From NCBI RefSeq assembly GCF_010015585.1, contig NW_022985070.1, forward strand, positions 1,455,704-1,519,703: 64,000 nucleotides of DNA, in the 5' to 3' direction. This document shows, one piece after another, positions 46,333 to 57,500 of the stretch. A model generated the notes under the pieces. It saw nothing but the letters and a program-made list of their open reading frames with translations, did no database searches and was not told the DNA's origin. The first letter of the stretch is position 1. The number at the start of each line of letters is the position of its first letter. The translations under genes and the position numbers were made by a program. Source of the stretch: Eremomyces bilateralis CBS 781.70 (Eukaryota; Ascomycota; Dothideomycetes; Eremomycetales; Eremomycetaceae).

Positions 46333-47250
46333 TTGAGGTGCCCCAAGAGAACGAAGTACGACCTGATCTTGCACGACCATTTCCCCCGACATTTACTGAT
46401 ACATTGGACTTTAGGAGGAACTCGCATTTGAGCAGCAGCTAAAGGACCTTGGGTTCCTCTGAGATGCTGCCATTTCTATCAGGAGTCCTTTATGGACCCT
46501 CCGAACCCAACCATCGACTTTGCTGCGGTCGTAAACTGCGCAACCTCAAGTTCCACCGGAGTGGAACACTACGATCGATCGATGTGGTACTAATCCCGCA
46601 GACTCTGCGACATGAATTATCATACTCCGATCACGGTTTCCTTTATGATACCCAATATACGAAGAAAGACTCACTGTTCACCACGTGTTGGGTTGGTGGT
46701 CATGGCTGGATCCGGCAGCGTACCGGTGCGGCAAGGTGAATGGAACTTGGAGAGCTGCATGACGGACTGATACCTGAGAATGGTGGATGAACAAGAGAAT
46801 GGAGATATGCCTTCCCTTTGTCCAAGACCCCAAGACTCCAAGTACCTACTGTCAAAGTACCTGCTGCTGCACCTCAGTGTCTCATCAACGCATTTGCTTG
46901 TTACACTTGCTTATGTTGCTAGTCCACATGAATGGAGTGCCTGAAGTGAGGCAGGTGCGGCATGGTCGCTGCCTGATTGGCTGCATGATACCTGTCTAAT
47001 TCGCTGCCAATGAATCATCGATTTCGTTGGCTGGATGCGTGGCTGGATCACGTGATGCGCCGTCCATCCGTGGCCGTATCTCCCGTCATGACATCTCCGC
47101 TTCGGCATACAGTCACTCTTCTCAGTCAATTCCCATCATTCAGATCCGACAATACAACACCTTCATTCGAATCACGCCCTATGGCTTTGGTCACTTCTGC
47201 TCAGCTCGTGTAGGCGCAACGCCTGCACTGGGCTTGGTTGACTTCTAACA
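46333..47250. other. Intergenic region upstream of MAF1
   Basis: No gene supported. A TTTAG followed by an open stretch (EELAFEQQLKDLGFL, 46415-46462) resembles a last exon but has no in-frame donor in the AP-1 sigma gene; it could be a spliced 3' UTR. Near 46840-46940 there are short repeated words (CAAGTACCT, CTGCTGC). Confidence 0.45.
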
Positions 47251-48467
47251 ATGAAGGTATGCGCTGACTCCTGCTGATGCATACCCGACCATATCGGGAA
47301 TTCATTATCACAACACATCGCGGCCGCCGAGTTCGGGGTTGCGTTGGTTGTGGTGAACCCGTTCTACTTGAAATCGCGAATTGTCGGCGTTATCGCCACT
47401 GTTAAACCTGGGCTGACCGAGACTAGTATCTGCCGATTCGCGAGCTGGAAGACGTCACCACCGCCTTGAACTTCGATACAGCGGACTGCCACGTGATCGG
47501 AGGCTGCGACCTGTATACGACCAAGGCTGCTGGCAGTGACAAGAAGCTCTACAAGGAGATCGAAGATTCCCTGGAATCCCAACATGAGACCCTCCTCAAA
47601 CTCTCCGTTTCCCTCTCCCCACCGCAGGCCGAGTCCCTCGGCGCATCGTTGAATCTCTCCCGCTCCAGCGCGTTCGGTCCGCTGAGCCAGGTGTCAAGCC
47701 GTCGCACCTTCGCATACTTGATCGCGACGCTGAATTCCAGCCATCCCGACTATGACTTTTCGAACATCCTTCGACCGTCGGACTTCCGACGGGAGCGGTA
47801 CTTTACCGCCGTCACCAACCGGATCGACTCGACTATCTACAATCTGCGACCGCGGCCGGTGACGGTGCTGCAGGGTGCATCGCAAAGCACCACTGGTAGC
47901 AGCGCATGGGGACCGCGGATGTGGCGGCTCATCGACAATGAGATGGACCTTCGCTCCTGCGACGTGTACACGTATCTGCCGGAAGAAGACCCCTTCCAGG
48001 GCGAGGAAGGCGCGATCTGGAGCATCCATCATTTCTTCTTCAACAAGCAGAAGAAGCGAGTCTGCTATATCCACCTTCGCGGCATGAGCATCATTGGACA
48101 CACCCCCTTGCGCGCGCCTATCGCGCCCACGCCGAAGAAGAAGCGACGTAGCTCTGTCTATGACGACGGCGCGAGGAAGCGCGCGGTGTTCTGGCTGGGC
48201 GAGCGCGCGGGGATCGACTACGCCGACGACGATGACGATGACATGGTCATCGATAACCCGGGCGACGACGAAGTCGACAACGACCTAGACCTCCTAGATC
48301 ACGAACATGCACTAGTCAGCGATTCTTCCAGCTCGTCGCTACAGTCGATGCGGGGTCGGAGGCGAGGGTCGGCGACGGTGAGCGAGACCTCGTCACGGCG
48401 CAAGAACCGGAGCGGCGTTCGTGCGATGAGCGAGTCCATTATGGAGACAATGGAACTTGATTCTTAG
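47251..48467 (+). CDS. maf1: Maf1, repressor of RNA polymerase III
   Basis: Two exons: a 6-nt first exon (ATGAAG, 47251-47256) and 47427-48467, separated by a 170-nt intron; 348 residues. Splicing gives MKYLPIRELEDVTTALNFDT, the conserved Maf1 start. Further blocks: DCHVIGGCDLYTTKAAGSDKKLY, then SSRRTFAYLIATLNSSHPDYDFS, then WRLIDNEMDLRSCDVYTYLPEEDPF and IWSIHHFFFNKQKKRVCYIHLR, which are the A, B and C boxes. A polar, Ser-rich and acidic C-terminal tail carries basic patches (PTPKKKRRSS, SRRKNRS) that could be nuclear-localisation and phosphorylation sites. Maf1 binds Pol III in stress and shuts off tRNA and 5S synthesis; TOR/PKA phosphorylation regulates it in other species. Confidence 0.95.
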
Positions 48468-48672
48468 GATGGGACGGATGGGGGTTGATGAGTATCCGAT
48501 TAATGACGGTTCGGGGTTCACGGGATCGGCGTCCGGTGGCATAGGTTTCGCGGGCGAGAAAGGCGGCATCGGAGAAGGTCAAATTGCCTCGTTCATCCAT
48601 GGTTCGCTGGTGCCGCAGTTTGGGTCTGTATATTTCTGTGCGTCGATGCCTACGTAGCTTGCGTTATTAATG

Positions 48673-49814
48673 CTATGGTATTCTTCTCGACGATCGGGAG
48701 CTCGGTAGTCCGATATCCTCCATATCTACCAGTTTGGTCTCCTCCTTAATTTCCTTCTTGATCGCCTGACCCGCGTCTCCGTTCGTCGTGATCGTCTCCT
48801 TCTTTACCACGCTGCTCTTCCCCTTCACCACCTTCGCACTCGGGCAAAGCCCCTTCTCCGCCAACCCACACTCTCCGCACCGCGGCCGCACCGGCGCGCA
48901 GATGGTCTGCCCAAACCCCACCAACAAATGATTGATCTCATTCCACTTATCCCTCGGCAACCACCCCTCCAACGCCTTCCGCGTCTCCTCCGGCCCCTTC
49001 GTCCTATTCCACCCCCACCGATTCGTGATCCGATGCACGTGCACGTCGACGCCAATCCCCTCGTCGCGACCCCACGCCGCCGACAGGCAGAGGTAGGCCA
49101 TCTTGGGGCCGACTCCGGGGAGGGACGTGAGGCCGACAATGGTAGCGGGAATGTCGGAATCGTGCTCGTCGCGGAGGATGGCGGCGGTGCGGAGGATGTA
49201 CGCCGTTTTGACGTTGTGGAAGCCGACTTTTGCGATGAGCTCGTTTAGCCGCGGTGCGGGGAGGGCGAGGATCGATTCAAGGTTGAAGCCCTATTCCACC
49301 ACCGTCAGCTCCACACACTATCCACCCTATCTTCTTCACATACCCCTGGCACCTCCTCCCGCAACCGCCCCATCGCCGCCGCCGTCACCACGTCCTTCGT
49401 CTGCGACGACAGCATCAGCGCCACCAGCGTCTGGAACCGCTGGTCGCGCGCCGAGGCCGTCGGATCCGCCAGCGTCGCACATCCCATCGTGTCGACTGGC
49501 GCGACTATGTCCGCCCGCATCGCTTGCGTCACGGCGTATACCTCTTCCCAGCGCGCTGGAGCGGCATGTGGCTCGGTTTTGAGCGCTTTGGTAGGGCGGG
49601 GTGTCGGTTTTGGTTGAGCTTTGGGCGCCTTGGTGGGGCGGGGGATAGGTTCTGCTTTGGGGAGGGGGGAGGAGGAGCGTTTGCGTTTGAGGTATGGAGA
49701 AGAGGTGGTGGTGTCGGGGGTGAGAGGTGTGGAACGCGTGGTTCGACGGGTGGTGCGGGGGGTTAGGGCGGCGTTGAGCTGGGCGGCTTCGCGGGAGAGG
49801 CGGGAGGTTCGCAT
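48673..49814 (-). CDS. Endonuclease III-type DNA glycosylase/AP lyase
   Basis: Two exons (49814-49344, 49290-48673) give 362 residues. It is a base-excision repair enzyme of the Nth/Ntg family that removes oxidised pyrimidines and cuts abasic sites. The N-terminal ~95 residues are basic and Pro/Thr-rich, possibly nuclear or mitochondrial targeting. The fold starts around [16 protein letters not shown]. The helix-hairpin-helix is [13 protein letters not shown], carrying the catalytic Lys, and the catalytic Asp is in [18 protein letters not shown] 4Fe-4S motif C-X6-C-X2-C-X7-C ([19 protein letters not shown]) follows; the last spacing is two longer than the bacterial X5. A Lys/Glu-rich tail ends the protein. 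It is divergent from bud32, 295 bp apart. Confidence 0.93.
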
Positions 49815-50109
49815 GATTGAGGATGGGGATGTTGTTGTAGTGTTGATGGGGTGGTTAAGAGGCTATAGAATTGGAAAAGGGGTGTTACGGGGAGTTGGAT
49901 GAACTGTGTTGATGTCGCATCATAAAGTTCATCAGACCCCTGTTCATCCCCGGATTTGCATTTTCACCCCCACGGTGAATGGTTCAGGTCAGAGTCACTC
50001 GGTTCAGACAACACTCAGCAGAGACAGATTAGAATCTCCCTTAAGTCACTTTAACATCAAATCAAATCAACGACCATATCCATGTCGAATTGAAGAACTA
50101 CCAGCAATC

Positions 50110-51018
50110 ATGACCTTAACCACGGCCGCCGTCACCACCGCACACACCCTCCCTCCCCCCTTCACCTCCCCCACCTCTCCTCCCCTCGACCTCCGCGTCC
50201 AAGGCGCTGAATCCCTCCTCTACAAAACCACCCTCCTCACCCCCTCCCTCCCCTGCGCCCTCAAATACCGCCCCCCCAAAGCCTACCGCCACGCGACCCT
50301 CGACCGCCGGCTCACGAAAGCGCGCCTACTCGCGGAAGCGCGGGTGCTGGTGCGGTGTCGCCGCGACGGGGTGACGGTACCGGGTGTTCTGGGGGCGGAT
50401 TGGGAGACGGGGTGGATCGCGTTGGAGTGGGTGGAGGGGAGAACGGTGAGGGAGGTGTTGGATGGGGTGTATCATGTGCGGGAGCATCGGGATGCGCAGA
50501 GTGCGGAAGAGAAGGAAGGGAAGGAAGGGATTGAGGGGATAGAAAAGCAGCTGTTGGGGCTAATGAGGAAGGTTGGCGTCGCCGTGGGGAAATTGCATTC
50601 GGTGGGAGTGTGTCATGGGGATCTTACTACCAGCAATTTGATGCTGCGGCCACGGAAGAAGAAGAGGACGACACACCCAGGTCATGATGCAGCCGAAGCG
50701 GCAGAAGCAGCCGAAGCAGATATCGCGATGGAGGCCCTCCGAGATGCCCAAGCGCAAGAACCAGAACCAGAGCAAGAGCTAGACGGCGACGTGGTGCTCA
50801 TCGACTTCGGCCTTGCCAACCAAACCGTCCAAGACGAAGACAAGGCCGTCGACCTGTACGTGCTGGAGAGGGCGTTTGGGAGCACCCATCCCCAGGCCGA
50901 ACATCTCTTCCAGGAAGTGTTGAATGCGTATGGAGAGAACTACAAGGCCGGGCAGACCGTGCTACGAAAGTTAGATCAGGTGCGGATGCGAGGGCGGAAG
51001 AAGAGCATGCTCGGATAG
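50110..51018 (+). CDS. bud32: Bud32 atypical kinase (KEOPS complex)
   Basis: Single exon, 302 residues from the ATG at 50110; an in-frame open stretch back to 49906 is probably leader. Bud32 (PRPK) is the small ATPase/kinase of KEOPS, which makes t6A in tRNAs with Kae1. Visible: QGAESLLYKTTLL, KYRPPKAYRHATLDRRLTKARLLAEARVL (with the ATP-binding Lys in ALKYRPPK), LEWVEGRTV, catalytic loop GVCHGDLTTSNLML, and metal site VLIDFGLANQ. Between these last two lies an insert of about 45 residues, basic then Ala/Glu-rich (HDAAEAAEAAEAD, EPEPEQE), much longer than in yeast. The C-terminus VRMRGRKKSMLG keeps the basic tail whose Ser is phosphorylated by Sch9 in yeast. Confidence 0.94.
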   Translation: MTLTTAAVTTAHTLPPPFTSPTSPPLDLRVQGAESLLYKTTLLTPSLPCALKYRPPKAYRHATLDRRLTKARLLAEARVLVRCRRDGVTVPGVLGADWETGWIALEWVEGRTVREVLDGVYHVREHRDAQSAEEKEGKEGIEGIEKQLLGLMRKVGVAVGKLHSVGVCHGDLTTSNLMLRPRKKKRTTHPGHDAAEAAEAAEADIAMEALRDAQAQEPEPEQELDGDVVLIDFGLANQTVQDEDKAVDLYVLERAFGSTHPQAEHLFQEVLNAYGENYKAGQTVLRKLDQVRMRGRKKSMLG

Positions 51019-51091
51019 AAGCCTGTGTCTATGATATGCGAGGATCAGGTCTATATATCCATGAAGTCATCCTAATCATCCAACGACAAGT

Positions 51092-52011
51092 CTACAACTT
51101 CGACCTCCCATCATCCAACAAACTCAATCCCGTCAACTTCTCCAGTTCCTTCACCGCCTCCCGATTCTTCCCCAACGTTACCTTCACCGTCTGCATCCCC
51201 AGCTCTCTCGCCCCCTTCAGGTTCTGCCCTATGTCATCAATAAATACCACCTCCTCCATCCTCACCTCCCCCTTCCCCTCCCCCCTCCGCACCCGATTCA
51301 TCTCCCCCACCGCATACTCATAAATCCGCGGATCCGGTTTCCGCATCCCAACATGCGCGCTCGACACGAACACCTCGAAGTTCTGCTTCATCTCTCGGAC
51401 TTTCTCCTCCGGCGACCCCGCCGGATGCGCCAGCTCCGCGCTGAACGGCACCCCGTCCGCGTCCACCACCCCCGGCGGATACGCCACCGTGTTGCTCAGC
51501 GCCGCCAGCGTGAACCGCCCGGACGCCCGCAGCTTCAGCAGCGCCGGATACATATCGCGGTCCGGGGCGCGGCTCATCTTCATCATGGTCCAGAAGAGAC
51601 GCTTCGCGTCGATGTCAGGGACGGGAGGGACGTTGGAGCGCGATGGGGCAGCGCTCTTCTCCTTTGTCGTGTGCCGGATCCAGTATTCGGCCCATAGCGC
51701 GGGGTTGGTGAGGTCGGTTTTGAAGGTCGCGAAGAAGGCGTCGTCGAGGGGGATTTGGCCGGTTTCGATAAGCGACCAGGCGCCGGTGGGGCCGGAGCGG
51801 GAGATGGCGAAGTTGACGAAGCCGGGGGGGATACTGTTGGCGAGTTCGTAGTCGAGGATAGCTTGCATTGGGGAGACGACCTGCGGATCGTCAGTTGCAA
51901 GTCTCATGGGTTTGGGGAATGCTGGGGGAGAGGGGAAGGAGGAGGAGGTCATACCAGAACTCCGCCGACGTCGAAGAGGATGCATTTCACGGGGGGCGGT
52001 TGGGGAGACAT
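51092..52011 (-). CDS. HAD-superfamily hydrolase
   Basis: Two exons (52011-51955, 51880-51092), 281 residues. HAD motif I is KCILFDVGGVLV, where the intron falls just after GGVL; motif II is LAALSNT; motif III is the Lys around MRKPDPRIYE; motif IV is VVFIDDIGQNLKGARELGM. The second Asp of motif I is replaced by Gly (DVG), as in the ACAD10/epoxide-hydrolase N-domain-like branch, where the activity may be altered. The family are phosphatases or related hydrolases; substrate unknown. A cap domain is predicted between motifs I and II. It is convergent with bud32, only 73 bp apart. Confidence 0.85.
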
Positions 52012-52591
52012 GGCGGCGTTTGAGGCTCGCGGTTGGAAGGAGCAGGAACCATCATGGCGGTGTTTATATCTTGTGTAGCGCCTGGTTGCGGAGGGTGGTG
52101 ATGATCGATACAGCATTAGCCGGGCTTGATTATACCGAGGAACCTTGACGACTCGACGAATAATACAGCTATGTGGCCTGAGGCAGTAAGGCGAATATCA
52201 ACCTTTGGTGCTGCTCAATCTAAGGACATGATCTCTGACCTATGTACTACCATTAGTGACTAGACTTGTGAACGGTCACACTGGATCAAACGATGAGGAT
52301 TATCCTATATAACTCCTATGCTCCTCTAGCTGCACAGGAGCACGTATTAGTAGTAGTGTGATGCTGGCCGATATACAAATGAATCATCTCCTAGAAAGCC
52401 CCGTTCGACCGCTGTCTCTCCCGTCCAACAAAAGAAATCGTCGGTCTCCTGTCCCGACGTGAACAATGATCGCAAAAACCTCGTCTCATCCAAAATCAAT
52501 ACAGTGCGGACGAGGCGGGCATCGTCACCACCCAGCTCTCCCCATCTCGCGACTTTGACCGCCCCCGTCGACCGACGTCTTCCCCATCGCT
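52012..52591. other. Intergenic region (HAD hydrolase / syntaxin)
   Basis: Promoter of the HAD gene and 3' end of the syntaxin gene. A few short frames only, no motif. Confidence 0.5.
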
Positions 52592-53726
52592 CTATTGGTT
52601 ATTATTTTTCGACGACCCCTTCCCCACCCCAAAATACAACCCCAGCACCAACGCCAAGATAACCACAATCAGCACGCAGATGCCCAAGCACCACCACTTC
52701 ATCTTCCGCGCCCGCCGCGCCGACCTGATTCCGGAGTCTAGCTGCTTGTTGCCGCCCTCCACGTCCGTGCGCACCTTGTCCGTCTGCTCCTCCACCTGCG
52801 CCACCGCCTGGTCCTGCACCACCACCGCCTCTGCCAGGTCTTGGAAGAGTTGGGCGAGCTCGCCGAGTGTGCGCTCGATGCGTTGGATGTCGTTGTGGCG
52901 GGCGCGGACGGCGCCCAGGACGGAGGAGGCGTGTGCTTGGCGGTTGGAGCGGAGCTAAGGGATGTTAGTATGAGCGTGAGGAAAGTGAATATATTGCAGA
53001 GGGGCTTACCGCGGTCTGGAACACGCCCTCATTCCCCCAATCCGCATCGGCGGCCTCCTGCACCTCGTCTTCCGTCGCGGTAGGGTTAACGATCCGATAC
53101 TGCCGCGCGATGGCATCCTTGTACCGCTGCCGATACGTGCTCTCCTCGCGCTGAAACTCCTCCAGCTGCTGCTTGAACTGCTGCTTCAGGTTGCGCACCT
53201 GCGAGTGCTTCGTCTTGTTGTCCCCGGACCGCACGGCGTCGGTCTCCAAGAACTTGATCTGGTCCTTGATCTGGCTGTTGAGGACCTGCGTGTTCTCGAC
53301 GACGGTGTCGATCTGCTGGCTCATGGTGCTGTCGGTGGAGGAGAGCGCGCGCTGGTGCATGGTGGCAATGTTGGAGATCTGTGTGGACAGCGTGTTGATG
53401 TCGCCTTTCGTGGCTTGTATGCGCTCGAGGAAGTCGGCGTCGCTAAGGATGTTGGGGCGCGTGGAGCCCGTCTGCCCGGGGTTGACGTCGTAGGCGGCGA
53501 GATCTGGCTGGCGTCCGGGAGCGGCAGCTTGGTTGTTACCGCTTGGGTTTGGCTGCAATCGATTAGCATGTTGATTGCGTGGTGTTTCTAATCCCGTGTC
53601 CATGTCACCCACCGAATCGCCATATGGATTTGACCCGCCGTAGCCACCGCCATAGCCTTCATTTTCTGAGCCGTACGGGTTCCCGCCGTACTGACCGTAC
53701 GACTGCTGCTGCCCTCCGTAAGACAT
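52592..53726 (-). CDS. Plasma-membrane syntaxin (Sso1/Sso2-like t-SNARE)
   Basis: Two exons (53726-53010, 52954-52592) encode 359 residues. The N-terminal ~90 residues are Gly/Tyr/Gln-rich (YGGQQQSYGQYGG). The Habc helices follow (DFLERIQATKGDINTL to FKQQLEEFQREE). The SNARE motif begins at HNDIQRIERTLGELAQLFQDLA, with the zero-layer Gln in FQDLA. One C-terminal membrane anchor, WWCLGICVLIVVILALVLGL, leaves a short Lys/Asn tail. Its counterpart in yeast is Sso1/2, the exocytic t-SNARE pairing with Sec9 and Snc. The exon junction joins VFQTA to LRSNRQAHASS in phase. Confidence 0.93.
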
Positions 53727-54550
53727 GGCCGCGGAAGAATGCGGTGGGAAGTTCGTGGAAAGTGTCGAGGTTGACGCAAGGACGACTCGGGACGGGGGCG
53801 CGGACGGTCAGCGACGGAAAAGGGATGGGGAGACGGGGGTGGGAACGATGCTCTGCAACCAGGTGTAATGGTGTCAATTCCTTTCTCCTATTGCCTGCTT
53901 GTTGGATGATGTTCGCGTAAATATGGTGTGGTTGGAATGGTGCGGGTGTTATGGGATGATGGCGATGGGATGTAATCTTAACCGTCAGTCAGCTCCAGCA
54001 GCAGTAAGAGTTTAAGTGGTGACTTGGGGGTTGACGAGAGATTGGAGTGTCAGCCACAGCTCCACAGCTAAACACGCATCAGCCACAGAAAAACATAGCA
54101 CCAGTGTGGCGTAATCTCGGAATTAATTCTGCAAGGCAATGAGGCAATAATCGCACTTGGGCCTCGACCCCATCGCTTGAGCTTCGCCATCCAACAACAC
54201 GTACGTATACCTACGCGTGTACCTAATTATAGGTAACTATTACGTGCATATCACAAAGGTATTGAGTCTTCATGCGTGGATTGGTATCTGTCTATGAACA
54301 CCTGCTTTTGTATCATCCGCTAGTTCCCGTGTCTGTGTTCATTTTTTTGGCCCAATCGATCCTACGTACCACACCCATTAGCATGCATGATCCAACGCTC
54401 ACCTCACCAACCGAGCATGCACAGTAGTCAGTAAGCAAAGAAGCCGACGGAGTGGCAAGGATCAAAGGCTCCTTTCGCATAAAATACCGCTTCATCCCGC
54501 ATCCGTGATATTCCTAACCCTTTTTGGGACCAAACGCCAATGCCCCCCGT
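53727..54550. other. Intergenic region upstream of the syntaxin gene
   Basis: Promoter of the syntaxin gene and 3' region of Nup188. Contains a small CACGTACGTATACCTACGCGTG-like near-palindrome around 54198-54220. No gene seen. Confidence 0.45.
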
Positions 54551-57500
54551 TCATCCTCCCCCGTTCGCACTCTCCGCCAACAACACCATCGCCTGCTGCA
54601 GCTCCTGCACTACCCGCTCCTCCAACCGATTCTCACTCCCATTCTCCCCCTTTATTGCCGCCATCTTCGCCAGCCCCACGTCCCCCTCGCTCGCCGGCAC
54701 GATTCGCTGCCGCAAATACGCCCGGCTCGCCAGCCACGACTCCACGTCGTCGCGCACCGTCGCCCGGTCCCAGTCCAGCGCAGGGATGTCCGCCGCCACG
54801 ACGCCCTGCACGAGGCCGGCGGAGCGGCAGCGGTCGAGGAGCGCGGCGAGGAGTGCGAGCGAGTGCGTTTCCGAGGCTAGGTTGAGGGTCATGGTCCCGG
54901 GTCGCGTCTTGAGGATGCGGGATTGCTTGCTGTCGATGGTGGTGACGTTGCGGGCGAGTTGCCCGCGGAACTGGTTGAGGAAGGTGGCGAGCTCGGCGGC
55001 GATGGGGGGGCCGACGGAGTCCAGCAGGTTGAGACACAGCGGGAGGATGCCGCGGGTCCAGATCGAGTGGAGGCGGACTGGTTCGTCGAAGGGGCCCATG
55101 CCGTGCTCTAGGCGGAAGTACTTGGCCAGGTTAGAGTTGCTGATATTGGCGAGCACGCCTTCCACGGCCATGGACTCGGCGACCAGCGGCACGCTGGAGA
55201 GCTCCAGGAGGAAGAGCACGCTGAGCTCTCCGTAGATCGGGTCGCCGTTGATGACCAGCTTGTCAGACCAGGAGAAGAGCGTCGTGGCGCACCGGATCGC
55301 GCTCGCCGTGCTCACGAGGAGGGAGATCTGCGAATGCGATCGGCCCATCCCCGGCACGCGGAGCGAGAATTGGAAGATGGCGGTGAGGAGCACGAGGTCG
55401 CTCGGGTCGCATGATTGCGCGTCGTTGTGGACTTGTTTGACGAACGACTTCACCCCTCGGAGGACCACCTTGTCCATGATCTCAAGGGCCGTCGGGATCT
55501 GCGCTGTCCGCCTCTGGACTACTTGATTCCAGTCACCATCCGACATCCCGTCAGGCCGTGGCTGGGTAAGTAGCCGGAAGTTGGCTTGGATGGCAAGGAA
55601 CAGGATCTTCAACGTCATCCGGACTTCGTCGACGTTGGAACCGGAGAAAGCGTTATCGAAGTCGTTGCAGGTATCTCGGAACGCGTTCCATGCCGCATCG
55701 AACAGCTCTTGCGTTTCCTGGTCCGACAACCCCGCGGCGACTAATCGTTGAACCACGATGAAGGACAGCTCCAAACGACTTTGAATGACCCGACCGGCGA
55801 GCTCAGGGGGTGAATTGTCGGATTTGTTCGCCTCCAAGCTCGACACCACCGCCGTCGTCAGTTGCCTAGCGGCACGCTCGTTCGGGGTAATGCTGCGACT
55901 CAGCTCGATTGCCAGCAGCTTCCACGCGCGAAGGAGCTGGACCTGGGACTCCACCAACGACAAATTCGCGTTGGCGCGCAACACCTCCGCTTTCAACCCA
56001 TTCCCATTGCGGCCCTCCCACGCCTTCTCGTACCGGAGCAATTTCGCCGCGAACGGGATGTCGTAGAAATAGTTCCATCCCAGCTCCGCCCGGTACAGCA
56101 AGGTGCGTTTGAAATTCTGCAGGCTAGCGGGTCGGAAGACCATGTTGAAGTTGCGGTTCAGATTGGCGTGCAGCGATCGATTATACGCGATCGGCGACGC
56201 GCCGGCGCCCACCTGCGCGCGGACAACCTCGGACATGCCGGGGACCGGTCCAGTTAAGTACTCGACAACGCTGGGACGATCCGCGGAGGGCTGCGTCAGG
56301 CGGGCGACCAAATCGGCGCGTTTTTGCCGCGGTTCGCTGTGCAGATGCAACGCCAGGATCTCCACCGCCACCGAGATGAAACTCCACTGTTGCGCGGTGG
56401 TGACCACGACTTCGGGGGTGTTTAGCGACGAGGGTCGCGGCATGGGCTGGAGATGACGAATCAGCGCGTTGACGCAGTCTCGGTGGGCTGTGAAGGTGTC
56501 CATGGTCCACGCGTAGTGGGAGAACGCATCGCGGAGAAACGTAAGCATAGGAAAACCCCGGTGAATCGGCATCTCGTCGGCTTTCAACGCCTCCGCGGCG
56601 TGGCGGAGGACGTTGTTCCCTAGCGAGGCCTGCTGCCCTCCGCGAGACGCGTTCGCGCGCATATCGCGCGGTGACTTGCCCGTCAGGATCGCGATCGCGA
56701 ACCACTGTTGCCGGGAGCTGACGACGGCCGAGAGGAGTTGCCATATGGCCTCTTCGATCGCAGGGTCCTCAAGTGGTCGGTTGAGCTGGAGCAGGGCCGC
56801 CAAGAACGACGTTGCGGTTTCCGAGCCCATTTGGCCTAAGAGGGACGCCGGTTCCTCGCTCGACTTGTCACTGCTGCGGATCATGGCTTCCAGAAGACAC
56901 GCGGTGGAGTACTTGTGGGCGTCGCCGCCGGCAAAGAGACGCGCCAGAACGGGCGCCACTTTGAAGAGCTGCTGTTCCAGGAGGCTGGTCGGCATGTTCA
57001 GCAGGATTCCAGCTCGTAGCAAAATGGTGGAAAACTTGATCGCCGATTCCGTTTGTTTCGTCCATGGCTTCAAGGCCGTGACATCGGGGGTTTGCGACGG
57101 GACCATGCAGCCGTATGTCAGTGATTCCAACAACGGTCTCGTGAATCCACTGCTGTCGGAAGGGGCTAGGAAGATTTCAAGTAGATACTCGGCACTCCCC
57201 GCTAATGTTCCCGCTAACCGTTCTTTCGGGGCGGTTGCCTCATCGCAGTCATAGACATAGACCACGATGCGCTCGAACAGGGAAGTCAGCCGAGAGCCGA
57301 TCTCCAACCTCTCATTCACATCTTGAAAGTTCCAGCTCCCAAAGGCCGAATAAACGCCAGCCAGCAACTTCACAGCCAGGGCGATCAAGTCTGAGATCAT
57401 CTTTTGCGTGCTCATGGACGTCGTCACGTTGGGTGTACCGAACCGGACCACCGCCTTCGACGCCGCGTTTCGACTGACGGATCGGATCACCGCATCCTCC

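Noticed and set aside
46415-46462. Possible extra last exon of AP-1 sigma (EELAFEQQLKDLGFL)
   Set aside because: The gene already ends at the expected length, and the only donor near the stop gives a different frame; at most a 3' UTR exon.
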